Shown here one piece after another: positions 44,383 through 52,098 of a stretch of 64,000 bases of DNA (positions are counted from its first letter, which is position 1; each line of letters opens with the position of its first letter). A program made the position numbers and the translations under genes. The DNA lies in assembly GCF_006494655.1 (NCBI RefSeq), contig NZ_VHIM01000002.1:124001-188000 (forward strand). The letters run 5' to 3'. Under the pieces are notes generated by a model. It saw nothing but the letters and a program-made list of their open reading frames with translations, searched no databases and was not told the origin of the DNA. This stretch comes from Arthrobacter agilis (GTDB taxonomy: Bacteria > Actinomycetota > Actinomycetes > Actinomycetales > Micrococcaceae).

Positions 44383-44679
44383 CTACTGCTGCGTCGTGTC
44401 CCCGGATCCGGCGCGTGCCCGGGCGAGGTCGTCGCTGAAGGGAGCACGCTTTCTCGGTGGAAGGTCGTCGATGAGCTCGTTCACGGCGAGTGCGAGCAGA
44501 TCACACTCGAGCGGGGGCAGCGGCATGATGCCGGTGAGGTAGGCCTCGACCTCGTACTCGTCGACGTCACCGCTGAGGGAGAAGTAGCGCAGCCACACGT
44601 CGCCGACGGACAGGCCGGACTCGACGACTGCCGCATCGATCAGTGACCGCTGCTCCTCCGCATAGGGAAAAGGCGTCAC
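44383..44679 (-). CDS. Hypothetical protein coupled to the ANTAR regulator
   Basis: A 98-aa acidic, mostly helical protein (GLSVGDVWLRYFSLSGDVD, LPPLECDLLALAVNELIDDL). Its ATG overlaps the stop of the GAF-ANTAR gene (ATGA), so the two are made together and may interact. No recognised domain. Confidence 0.72.
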   Translation of the reverse strand: MTPFPYAEEQRSLIDAAVVESGLSVGDVWLRYFSLSGDVDEYEVEAYLTGIMPLPPLECDLLALAVNELIDDLPPRKRAPFSDDLARARAGSGDTTQQ

Positions 44680-45404
44680 CGCGTCTCCTTCTCCTCCGAG
44701 GCACCGAAGCCGTTGACGATGTCCGCGGTGAGCTGCCGGAACGGGACGCCGCTGCTGCGCGCCCTGGCGGTCAGGTCGGCCAGCGCCTCGGCCTCGGTCA
44801 GGCCCTCGCGCTGCATCAGGATCCCCTTAGCCATGCCGACGAGATCGCGGGAGCGCAGGGACGCGCGGAGTTCGCTGCTGATGCGTGTCGAGGTGGCGCT
44901 CGTCTGCACATGGCCGAGGAGCGCGGAGGCTGCCACCGAAAGGCTGCGGAGCCGGGTCTTGTCGGCTTCGTCGAAGGCGGCAGGAACAGCAGAGTAGACC
45001 TTCATGGCACCGATCGCGTCGCGTCCCCGCAGGAGGGGCACGCTGAAACAGGATCTGACGCCCTCCGCGGACGCGGCGCTGCTCCATGCGGGAAAGCGCT
45101 GGTCGGAGGATGTGTCCTCGAGCATGACGGCCTCGCGGGTGGACCAGGCGGCAAGGCACGGTCCTTCACCCAGCGTGTACTGGAGGTCGTCGGCACTGCG
45201 GACGAGGTCGTCGGTGGCACCGACACTCACCCGGTGGCCCCCGTGGATGAGCGAGACGCCGGCGCCGGAGGCGTTGGGCGTGGTGTCCTGCGCCACCTGG
45301 GCCAGGAGGTCCACGGCGTGCTGGGCGGTCTCCTGAGTGAGCACCAGCCCGCGGATGCGGCCGAGGGTCGTGCCCAGTTCGCTGGAGAGGGGGGAAGGAT
45401 CCAT
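44676..45404 (-). CDS. GAF and ANTAR domain transcription antitermination regulator
   Basis: A 242-aa cytoplasmic regulator. A GAF sensor (about 25-165: GAGVSLIHGGHRVSVGATDD, GEGPCLAAWSTREAVML, CFSVPLLRGRDAIGAMKVYS) is followed by a C-terminal ANTAR RNA-binding three-helix domain (SSELRASLRSRDLVGMAKGI, LMQREGLTEAEALADLTARA). ANTAR proteins bind paired hexanucleotide-loop hairpins in nascent RNA and prevent termination. The ligand and RNA target are unknown; no obvious dual hairpin is seen next to it. Confidence 0.88.
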   Translation of the reverse strand: MDPSPLSSELGTTLGRIRGLVLTQETAQHAVDLLAQVAQDTTPNASGAGVSLIHGGHRVSVGATDDLVRSADDLQYTLGEGPCLAAWSTREAVMLEDTSSDQRFPAWSSAASAEGVRSCFSVPLLRGRDAIGAMKVYSAVPAAFDEADKTRLRSLSVAASALLGHVQTSATSTRISSELRASLRSRDLVGMAKGILMQREGLTEAEALADLTARARSSGVPFRQLTADIVNGFGASEEKETR

Positions 45405-45496
45405 CAGTTGCCTCGAACGTCATGCCAGGCTTGATCCTGGCGCCACGGGCCCTCTGCTGGACCACGATCGCACGTTGCCGGCGACCCGCTGGACTC

Positions 45497-45572
45497 ATCC
45501 TAACCGGGCGTGTCACGCTCCCGGGCTCCCCCGGAAAATACTCACCACGAGTCGGGTTCCTCTGGTTAGGAT
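45497..45572. promoter_or_regulatory. Divergent promoters with identical 9-base -10 regions
   Basis: GGTTAGGAT occurs once on each strand in inverted orientation: 45564-45572 (plus, towards the 74-aa gene) and 45497-45505 (minus, towards the ANTAR gene), 58 bases apart. TAGGAT fits the local -10 consensus. The extended identity suggests either two matched promoters or a two-site operator. Confidence 0.5.
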
Positions 45573-45674
45573 TATCGCGACGATGTCACCGCCACTGCAG
45601 CCATGGTCCTCGACCGGTCCAGCGGGCGCGCCACCGTCACGCCGTCGACCCCGAACGTGAGGTACCCCAGCGCC

Positions 45675-45899
45675 ATGTCGAAGAATGACCTGCAGAAGAT
45701 CCGCGTTGCCGCTGCCGACAAGGAGGACGTCGAGTTCGAACTCGACCGCGCCGAACTGGTGCTGCAGGAGGCCGTGGCCGAGGCGCTCATCCACGGCGAG
45801 GACATCACCGTGGTGGCAGAGGTGGCGGAACTTCCCATTGAGGATGTGGCGAAGCTCGCCGCGCAGGAAGCGCGGCCGGATTCCGTCCTGCCGTTCTGA
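45675..45899 (+). CDS. Small acidic protein of unknown function
   Basis: A 74-aa, strongly acidic, helical protein (MSKNDLQKIRVAAADKEDVE ...). The C-terminal half (EDITVVAEVAELPIEDVAKLA) has the spacing of a helix-turn-helix, so a small regulator is possible. An upstream in-frame ATG at 45603 would add 24 residues of different character; the shorter form is preferred. Its stop codon is inside the palindrome at 45896. Confidence 0.6.
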   Translation: MSKNDLQKIRVAAADKEDVEFELDRAELVLQEAVAEALIHGEDITVVAEVAELPIEDVAKLAAQEARPDSVLPF

Positions 45900-45917
45900 T
45901 ACCGGCGCCGGTATCAG
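45896..45917. terminator. Perfect 22-base palindrome joining two stop codons
   Basis: CTGATACCGGC is followed directly by GCCGGTATCAG. The TGA stop of the 74-aa gene (45897-45899) and the TGA stop of the LacI gene (minus strand, 45916-45914) are the symmetric ends of the palindrome, so one structure can serve both convergent transcripts. Confidence 0.65.
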
Positions 45918-46966
45918 CCGGCCGTGGCGTCACGCGGAGGCGTGCTGCCACGGATGATCGTCTCCGTCGAAACGGCCTGCTGCACGGCAGCGGCGTCGGT
46001 CGCGGTGCCCGTCGCGAGTCGGAGGGCGTGACGGCCCACGTCCTCCAGGGGAATCCGCACGGTGGAGAGGGCCGGGGTGATGTCGCGCACCGTTGGGATG
46101 TCGTCGAAGCCCGCGACGCCGATGTCCTGTCCGGGTACCACCCCGGCATCGCGCAGCGCCGAGACCACCCCGACGGCCATCACGTCGTTGACAGCGAAGA
46201 TCAGATCCACCGGGGCACCGGACGCCAGGAGTTCCTGCGTGCCGCGATAGCCCCCCTCCCGGGTGAAGTCGGCGTGAATGATCTGCTCGGGCAGCAGGGG
46301 GATGCCGTGTTCCGCGAGTCCGGTCCTGAATCCGTCGAGTCGCTCTTCCGCCGTCCTGATCTCGGCGGGTCCCGTGATCACGGCTACTCGTCGGTACCCC
46401 AGGCCGGCCAAAGCGATGGCCAGGTCCCGGGCGCCCCCACGGTTGTCGAGGAGCACTGTCGCGAACGGTGCGGCGTCCTGGCTGATGAAGGCCACCTTGC
46501 CGCCCGTGTCCTCGAAGGACGACAGCTCCGCGCGCAGGTGCTCCTCGTAGGGCGATCCCGTGGTCCGCGACCCGGCGAGGATCATCACCTTCGGGCGCTG
46601 GCCGCGTAGGGCACGCACGGTATCGAGCTCGCGTTCCGAACTGCGGCCGGTCACCGCGATGGTCACCACGAGATTCTCGTTGCCGGCGGCGTCGATCACG
46701 CCGGCCGCGATGCTGGAGAAGTAGGGGTCGGCGATATCGGCGACAATGAGGGCCACCGTGGTGGTGCTGCCCTTGGCCACGGCCTGGGCGAACAGATTGG
46801 TGGTGTAGCCGAGTCGCTGGGCTGCCTCCACCACACGCAGCCGGTAGGACTCGTTCACCTTGCGGGCGCTGCCGTTGAGCGACCTGGACGCCGTGGCGAG
46901 CGACACCCCGGCCTCGCGAGCGACGTCGTGCAGCGTCGCTGGACTCTTGCTGACCGGTGCCGACAT
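45914..46966 (-). CDS. LacI family transcriptional regulator
   Basis: A 350-aa repressor. The helix-turn-helix is at about 11-30 (TLHDVAREAGVSLATASRSL) and the hinge with LGYTTNLFAQAVAKGSTTTVA is followed by a periplasmic-binding-protein-like sugar domain (IADPYFSSIAAGVID, FAVNDVMAVGVVSALRDAGV, IGVAGFDDIPTVRDITP). AGGAGA precedes the ATG. It is divergent from a Gfo/Idh-DUF6807 operon whose promoter contains a LacI-type operator, and is the obvious candidate to bind it and perhaps the three similar sites in the window. Confidence 0.92.
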   Translation of the reverse strand: MSAPVSKSPATLHDVAREAGVSLATASRSLNGSARKVNESYRLRVVEAAQRLGYTTNLFAQAVAKGSTTTVALIVADIADPYFSSIAAGVIDAAGNENLVVTIAVTGRSSERELDTVRALRGQRPKVMILAGSRTTGSPYEEHLRAELSSFEDTGGKVAFISQDAAPFATVLLDNRGGARDLAIALAGLGYRRVAVITGPAEIRTAEERLDGFRTGLAEHGIPLLPEQIIHADFTREGGYRGTQELLASGAPVDLIFAVNDVMAVGVVSALRDAGVVPGQDIGVAGFDDIPTVRDITPALSTVRIPLEDVGRHALRLATGTATDAAAVQQAVSTETIIRGSTPPRDATAG

Positions 46967-46989
46967 CGCTCGTTCTCCTGGGGGTGGAG

Positions 46990-47021
46990 ATGCGGAACGT
47001 CCGACCGCACCTGTTCCGCAT
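46990..47021. promoter_or_regulatory. 9-bp inverted repeat in the lacI leader
   Basis: ATGCGGAAC and GTTCCGCAT are perfect complements separated by 14 bases, 24-55 bases upstream of the LacI start. It could be an RNA hairpin in the leader or a second operator; its sequence is unrelated to the CG-centred sites. Confidence 0.4.
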
Positions 47022-47066
47022 CAAAAAGCCATTGTTGCACGTCGCCATGCGGGGGCCGGAGGCGTC

Positions 47067-47080
47067 GGTAAGCGCTTTCT
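47067..47080 (+). promoter_or_regulatory. LacI-type operator upstream of the Gfo/Idh-DUF6807 operon
   Basis: GGTAAGCGCTTTCT with the self-complementary core AAGCGCTT, 4 bases upstream of a TAGTGT -10 (47085-47090). It lies between the divergent lacI and Gfo/Idh genes, so it could regulate both. Confidence 0.68.
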
Positions 47081-47132
47081 CTGCTAGTGTTCCCGAGATC
47101 GTATTCCTGCCCGACGATGAGGAGCCGTCCCC

Positions 47133-48317
47133 ATGACGCGCCCGACCGGATTTTCCGCCCGCGCCGACGACGACGCCGCGGTCACTCCCCGCCCCCTGCG
47201 CGCCGCCATCCTCGGAACAGGAGGGGTGGCACACCTCCATGCGGCAGCCCTCGCGACTCTCGAGGGGGTGGACCTCGTCGCTGCGGCGGACCCCTCCAAG
47301 CAGCAGCTGACCGGTTTCGCCGACCTCTACGGTGTTCCCTCGCGGCACGCGTCGCTGGCCGCGATGCTCGCGGGCGCGGATATCGACGTCCTGCACATCT
47401 GCACGCCGCCGGGCGGGCACGCCGAGCAGGCCGCCGCTGCCTTCGCCGCCGGCGCGCATGTCGTCGTCGAGAAGCCGGCGGCACTCAGCCTCGATCAGCT
47501 CGACGGCATGATCGGTGCCGGCCGGGCCGCGGACAGGGGACTCGCCGTCGTGTTCCAGCAGCGTTCGGGCTCCGCGGCTGCGACGGTGAAGGAGTTGCTG
47601 GATTCCGGTGCCCTGGGCAGACCGCTCGCGGCGCTGTGCCAGACGCACTGGTACCGCACGCCCGAATATTTCGACGTGCCGTGGCGGGGAACGTGGGCCA
47701 CGGAGGGAGGCGGGACCACCCTCAGCCACGGCAGCCATCAGATCGACCTGCTGGCGTACCTCCTGGGCGAGTGGGAGTCCGTCCATGCCACGCTCTGGCG
47801 GCAGCAGCACGATGTCGAGACGGAGGATCTCTCCCACGCGTCCCTCGTCTTCGCCTCGGGCGCCGTGGCCTCCGTGGTCACCACCGTCCTGGCCCCCCGG
47901 CAGTCGAGCCTGCTCCGGATCGACACCGAGCACGCGACCATCGAGCTCGAGCATCTGTACGGTCACTCCCACGCGGACTGGACGATCACGGCGGCGGAGC
48001 ACGTCGATGAGCAGACAGCGGCGTCCTGGCGCCTTCCCGAGCGCGAGGTACCCAGCGGGCACGACGCCCTGCTCACCGACATCTACGCGTCGCTGCAGGC
48101 CGGGCAGGGGATGCCCGCTGTGGTGGCGTACCCCAGCCGAGCCCTCGAGATCGTCACGGGCATCTACGCCTCTGCCCGTGAGGGCCGCTGGATCCGACGC
48201 GGCGATCTCGTCGATCCGGCATTGCGCGGTCCGCTGGCGGCTCCGGTGGAGGAGGGGAGGCCCGCCGTCCGTCGTCCGGCTGACGAGGCGCCCGTCACGC
48301 GGGGGTCGACGGCGTGA
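47133..48317 (+). CDS. Gfo/Idh/MocA family oxidoreductase
   Basis: A 394-aa NAD(P)-dependent sugar or cyclitol dehydrogenase. Rossmann loop RAAILGTGGVAHLHAAAL, the catalytic EKP in HVVVEKPAALSLDQLD, and a C-terminal domain with GGGTTLSHGSHQIDLLAYLLG (catalytic His/Asp). AGGAG lies 8 bases before the ATG. It differs from the 42278 enzyme in its canonical nucleotide loop. Its stop overlaps the DUF6807 GTG. Confidence 0.9.
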   Translation: MTRPTGFSARADDDAAVTPRPLRAAILGTGGVAHLHAAALATLEGVDLVAAADPSKQQLTGFADLYGVPSRHASLAAMLAGADIDVLHICTPPGGHAEQAAAAFAAGAHVVVEKPAALSLDQLDGMIGAGRAADRGLAVVFQQRSGSAAATVKELLDSGALGRPLAALCQTHWYRTPEYFDVPWRGTWATEGGGTTLSHGSHQIDLLAYLLGEWESVHATLWRQQHDVETEDLSHASLVFASGAVASVVTTVLAPRQSSLLRIDTEHATIELEHLYGHSHADWTITAAEHVDEQTAASWRLPEREVPSGHDALLTDIYASLQAGQGMPAVVAYPSRALEIVTGIYASAREGRWIRRGDLVDPALRGPLAAPVEEGRPAVRRPADEAPVTRGSTA

Positions 48318-49252
48318 CCGGGTCCGTCCCCCTGATGCAGGGCAGCCGTCCGTTCGGCCTCCTGCACGACGGCGCGGATCTCCCCGCCGACCATTCCCCG
48401 CGCCCATTCGTCCATCCGGTCCTGACGCCCGACGGGAGCGTGATCTCCGACGATCGGCCGTCCGACCACGCCTGGCACCACGGCCTCGGCATCGCGGTCT
48501 CCACGATCGCCGTCGCGGGACGGCCGCACCCGGTGAACCTGTGGGGCGGCCCTACCTACTGCCACGGCGAGGGGTACGTCCAGCTGGACAACAACGGAGT
48601 GCAGTCCGTCGGGTCGGTCCGTGCGGGGGGCGGCCGGGTGGCCCAGCAGCTGGCCTGGAGTGCACCGGACGGCGCCGCGATCCTGACCGAGGAACGGTCC
48701 TGGTCCATGGACTCCGTCCAGGCGGGCGGCGTTGCCTGGAACCGCACCACGGTCCGCAGTCGCTGGCGGAACAGCAGCGGAGCCGAGCTCGCCTTCGGGA
48801 GCCCCACGACGGCGGGACGGCCCGACGCCGGCTACGGCGGCTTCTTCCTGCGGCTGGCGCCGGACTTCGATGGGGCTGACGTGATCACGGCGGTGGACCA
48901 TCCGGAGACGGGGGCTGCCCGGACCCCCGGCGCCGTCGAGGTCGGCGAAGCGGACGCGCGCGGAACCCGGGGAGACTGGCTCGGTGTGAGATCAGCCGAC
49001 GCCTCCGTCCTCATGGTCTCCGCGCCGGCCAACCCTGGCGGTACGACTCCCTGGTTCGTGAGGGTCTCGGACACACCGATGCTGTGCGCGGCGCCTTTCT
49101 TCCACCGGGAACTCCGGCTCGGCCCCGATGGCCAGTGGGATTGGACGTGGTCGCTGCTCACTGCTGATGGCGCCGTTCAGCCAGTTGCCTTCGCAGGTGC
49201 GGCTGCCGTCCCCCTTCCGGCGTCTCCGGACGCCGAAGAACCCGGTCTGTAA
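48314..49252 (+). CDS. DUF6807 (PmoA-like) family protein
   Basis: A 312-aa protein of the family formerly called PmoA, now DUF6807; despite the old name it is soluble and unrelated to membrane methane monooxygenase. Marks are PYxHPVLTPDG-like RPFVHPVLTPDGSVIS, DHAWHHGLGIAVS, NLWGGPTYCH and DAGYGGFFLRLAPDF. It is regularly found next to Gfo/Idh genes in sugar-catabolism loci and may act on the oxidised sugar. Reaction unknown. Coupled to the dehydrogenase by a GTGA overlap. Confidence 0.82.
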   Translation: MTGSVPLMQGSRPFGLLHDGADLPADHSPRPFVHPVLTPDGSVISDDRPSDHAWHHGLGIAVSTIAVAGRPHPVNLWGGPTYCHGEGYVQLDNNGVQSVGSVRAGGGRVAQQLAWSAPDGAAILTEERSWSMDSVQAGGVAWNRTTVRSRWRNSSGAELAFGSPTTAGRPDAGYGGFFLRLAPDFDGADVITAVDHPETGAARTPGAVEVGEADARGTRGDWLGVRSADASVLMVSAPANPGGTTPWFVRVSDTPMLCAAPFFHRELRLGPDGQWDWTWSLLTADGAVQPVAFAGAAAVPLPASPDAEEPGL

Positions 49253-49333
49253 GGCTTGGTGATTCGTCACCTTCCAGGTCTCTGTCGTGCCGGTACCACC
49301 TTGCTCGAGTGTTCACCGGACCCGACGGGCCGG

Positions 49334-49756
49334 TCAGAGCCGCGACGCCACGAAGATGCAGAACGGATGACCGGCCGGGTCGGCGTAGACGTACAGCGGT
49401 TCGTCCGGGTCGTCCGTACGGTCGAAGAGCAGCTCTGCCCCTAGCGAGAGCGCCCTGGAATGGTGATGCCCGAGTGTGTCCCGGTCAGGAACGGTCAGAT
49501 CGAGATGCAGCTGCATCGGCACATCGGGCGAGGGCCAGGTCGTCCGTTCCTGACGATCGACGTGCTGGAATGCGAGTTTGCGGTTGCCCTGCCCATCGGT
49601 CAGAACGAGCCAGTCGGCCTCGTCGGCCACGCCGTCACCTGGGTGTTCATCGCCTGGCCGGTACTGGAGTCCGAGCAAGTGACGGTAGAACTCCGCCAGT
49701 CCTCGTACGTCAGTAGCGTCGAGAACCGTGTGGAGTATCCGAGGAAATCCGGTCAT
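49334..49756 (-). CDS. VOC family protein (glyoxalase-like)
   Basis: A 140-aa protein with two beta-alpha-beta-beta-beta repeats (ILHTVLDATDVRGLAEFYRH, QLHLDLTVPDRDTLGHHHSR, YVYADPAGHPFCIF). The second repeat keeps the DPAGHPFC motif of metal-binding VOC enzymes. Substrate unknown. TAGTCT lies 6 bases before the ATG, a leaderless arrangement. Confidence 0.82.
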   Translation of the reverse strand: MTGFPRILHTVLDATDVRGLAEFYRHLLGLQYRPGDEHPGDGVADEADWLVLTDGQGNRKLAFQHVDRQERTTWPSPDVPMQLHLDLTVPDRDTLGHHHSRALSLGAELLFDRTDDPDEPLYVYADPAGHPFCIFVASRL

Positions 49757-49809
49757 GGGCCGAGACTAACGATCATCGTGGTTCTCCGGCCAGCGTCTCC
49801 CGCAGCCAG

Positions 49810-49838
49810 GGCCCCTCACGCAGGGTGCGCGAGGGGCC
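49810..49838 (-). terminator. Hairpin between the two VOC genes
   Basis: GGCCCCTC pairs perfectly with GAGGGGCC across a 13-base loop, just beyond the stop of the 49854 gene on the minus strand. Confidence 0.55.
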
Positions 49839-49853
49839 GGCGCAGGGTGGTGC

Positions 49854-50321
49854 TCAGGCGCCGTACGAGGCCTGGACGTCGATGACCCAGGTCACGCCGA
49901 AGCGGTCGGTGAGCATGCCGAATCCAGGACTCCAGGCCGACGCGGCCAACGGCTCGATGATCTCCGCGCCGTCGGCGAGTCCGTCCCAGAGAGTGGCGAC
50001 CTCGTCGAGGGTCTGGCCGCGGAGGGACTGGAAGAAGGCGCGGTCCGTGATTGTTGCCCCGTTCTCGCGATAGGTGGTGCCCTGCGTGACTCCGGACTCG
50101 GTCGCGCCCGAACCCGGGACGTCGTAGGCCATGATCCTGAACCCGTCTTCGGACTCGACCTGCCCGAACACGAGCCGGTCCGCGCCGGGGACGTCCTTCG
50201 GCATGCCGAAGTCGCCGTAGGTGGCGGAGTCGAGGCGCCCACCGAAGACGGACTGGTAGAACTCCAGCGCCTGTCGGGCGGTGCCTCGGAAATTGAGGTG
50301 GGTGGTGGTAGCGATGCTCAT
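49854..50321 (-). CDS. VOC family protein (PhnB-like)
   Basis: A 155-aa protein of the PhnB/YqcK-like branch of the VOC superfamily (THLNFRGTARQALEFYQSVF, GMLTDRFGVTWVIDVQ). Function unknown; members are often small resistance or binding proteins. It is divergent from a WYL-domain regulator 103 bases away, a pairing seen in many actinobacteria, so that regulator probably controls it. Confidence 0.83.
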   Translation of the reverse strand: MSIATTTHLNFRGTARQALEFYQSVFGGRLDSATYGDFGMPKDVPGADRLVFGQVESEDGFRIMAYDVPGSGATESGVTQGTTYRENGATITDRAFFQSLRGQTLDEVATLWDGLADGAEIIEPLAASAWSPGFGMLTDRFGVTWVIDVQASYGA

Positions 50322-50424
50322 GAGTCGATCCTTCGATGCTCCGATGATTGCGGCTATTGCCGCAGGAACAGAATGCTCCTGGTAGAGGACAGGGAAGGTC
50401 CGCTACTTGGCGGATACTCGAGTT

Positions 50425-51369
50425 ATGTCCGGAACGTCTTCCCGTATGCTCACGCTGCTGTCCCTGTTGCAATCCCGCCGCGACTGGCCCGGGCAGGTGC
50501 TTGCTGATCGGCTCATGGTCACATCGCGTACCGTGCGGCGTGACGTCGATCGTCTTCGCGAGCTCGGGTACGCCATCACCGCCATGAAAGGGCCGGATGG
50601 AGGATATCGACTCGCCGCCGGCTCGGAGCTACCGCCTCTGCTGTTCGACGACGAGCAAGCCGTCGCCATCGCGGTGGCGCTGCACAGCATGCCGTCCAGC
50701 GGTGTGGACCTCGATGATGCCGGCACTCGGGCGCTGATGACCGTGCGGCAGGTGATGCCCCCGCGCCTGCGGCACCGGATCGACGGCATCCGCTTCATCG
50801 CTGCGGGCTCGGCCATTCGCATCGATCCAACCGTTCTCGAGCGGGTCATCGACGCGACCCGCGAGCACAGAACTCTACGTTTCCACTACGACGGCGACGG
50901 CCGACCACCCGGCGTCGCTGAACCGCATGCTGTGATCGCCAGGAACGGTCGCTGGTATCTCATCGCCTGGGATCTCCTCGGCGGTGACTGGCGCATCTAC
51001 CGGCTGGACAAACTGACGCCGAAGGTTCCAGCGGGAGCGCAGTTCACCCGACGGCCGATCCCGACAGGTGATGCTCGTACCTACCTCGCTGCACGCCTGA
51101 AGGGTTCCGACAGCGCTGACGTATGGCCGTGCTATGGCGATTTCCTGATCGAACGTCGGTCGGTCGACATCGCCCCGTGGCTCGGTGACGGAGAACTGGA
51201 ACAGGTGTCCGACACCACCTGCCGCGTGCGGGTGGGCTCCTGGTCGTGGGCAGGATTGATGTCGTGGATCCTGCGTTTCGATGCCCCGTTCACGGTTCTC
51301 GGACCCGATGCGTTCGTCGACTCGATTCCTGGCTTCGCCGGCCGGATGTCCGCGTCCGTAGGGAGGTAG
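50425..51369 (+). CDS. Transcriptional regulator with HTH and WYL domain
   Basis: A 314-aa regulator. The winged helix (about 3-60: RMLTLLSLLQSRRDWPGQVL, VTSRTVRRDVDRLRELGYAI) is followed by a WYL ligand-sensing domain (about 135-215: TLRFHYDGDGRPPGVAEPHA, RWYLIAWDLLGGDWRIYRLD). The start is set at ATG 50425; a TTG at 50407 is also open. It probably represses or activates the adjacent PhnB-like gene. Confidence 0.88.
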   Translation: MSGTSSRMLTLLSLLQSRRDWPGQVLADRLMVTSRTVRRDVDRLRELGYAITAMKGPDGGYRLAAGSELPPLLFDDEQAVAIAVALHSMPSSGVDLDDAGTRALMTVRQVMPPRLRHRIDGIRFIAAGSAIRIDPTVLERVIDATREHRTLRFHYDGDGRPPGVAEPHAVIARNGRWYLIAWDLLGGDWRIYRLDKLTPKVPAGAQFTRRPIPTGDARTYLAARLKGSDSADVWPCYGDFLIERRSVDIAPWLGDGELEQVSDTTCRVRVGSWSWAGLMSWILRFDAPFTVLGPDAFVDSIPGFAGRMSASVGR

Positions 51370-51380
51370 GGACTGCCTCC
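51362..51380. terminator. Short hairpin at the convergent WYL/TfoX gene ends
   Basis: GGAGGTAG pairs with CTGCCTCC (one wobble) around a 3-base loop and includes the TAG stop of the WYL gene. Confidence 0.45.
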
Positions 51381-51387
51381 TCGGTGT

Positions 51388-51750
51388 TCAACCACCCGGG
51401 CTGACGTCGTCGTGGGCGTCCCCTCGGGTGTTGACGTCGAGCGCAGCGTCGATCCAGTGCTGCAGATCAGGGTCGAACTCGACGGCACGCTCATCGATCG
51501 CGATCCAGCCCTCGCCCATCGACCGGCCCTTCCCCATCTCGCCCCGTCGCGCCCCCGGCCGCGACACCAGATCGGAATCCTTCTCAGGCGCGACTCGAAC
51601 CAGCAGAGCACCGCCACCGGCGGGAACGCATACTGCCATGCGGCCGTCCACCATAAAGGCGAGGCCGCCGAACATCTTCACTTCGCGCACGCGCCGAGGG
51701 TCAGGTAGCGCGCGGCGGACCCGGTCGGCGAGATGCATGTCGTACGGCAC
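51388..51750 (-). CDS. TfoX N-terminal domain protein
   Basis: A 120-aa protein made of the TfoX_N fold only (ALPDPRRVREVKMFGGLAFM, GGGALLVRVAPE, GKGRSMGEGWIAID). In proteobacteria full-length TfoX regulates competence; stand-alone TfoX_N proteins are common in actinobacteria with no known role. GAAAGG lies upstream of the ATG. Confidence 0.85.
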   Translation of the reverse strand: MPYDMHLADRVRRALPDPRRVREVKMFGGLAFMVDGRMAVCVPAGGGALLVRVAPEKDSDLVSRPGARRGEMGKGRSMGEGWIAIDERAVEFDPDLQHWIDAALDVNTRGDAHDDVSPGG

Positions 51751-51818
51751 GAGACGACCTTTCGGTAGGTGACGCTGCTCGAGGCGGCGTGGTGGGTCAG
51801 GGAGACACCGGAATGCAC

Positions 51819-51992
51819 CTATGGCGTCGACTCACCTGGAGCGCCGTCGAACGGGCCAGGACGCCGTGCGGCCTCGGCGTAGTACGAGCGCATCCCGTGC
51901 TTCACACCGAATCGGATGATCACGTACAGGACCAAGGCCATCAGTGCCCAGATCACAGGGACGATCAGGATTCCGAGTCCACCCATGTTCAT
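51819..51992 (-). CDS. 57-aa single-pass membrane protein
   Basis: A short gene with AGGGG 6 bases before ATG 51992; an ATG at 51998 overlaps that site and is less likely. The protein begins MNMGGLGILIVPVIWALMAL, continues VLYVIIRFGVKHGMRSYYAEA, and has one hydrophobic segment (about 6-27) followed by a basic cytoplasmic tail ending PGESTP. Function unknown. Confidence 0.65.
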   Translation of the reverse strand: MNMGGLGILIVPVIWALMALVLYVIIRFGVKHGMRSYYAEAARRPGPFDGAPGESTP

Positions 51993-52098
51993 TTGCATCC
52001 CCTATGTCTGGAACGAACAATCGCTGCAGTGAGCGTACCGGCAGGGGCGGCGTCAGCGGGCCCTGCGCAGCGCGTGGCCCCCGACCCGCCCGTGGCTC

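Noticed and set aside
48314-49252. Methane monooxygenase subunit PmoA
   Set aside because: The old family name is misleading; the protein has no membrane segments and lies beside a sugar dehydrogenase.
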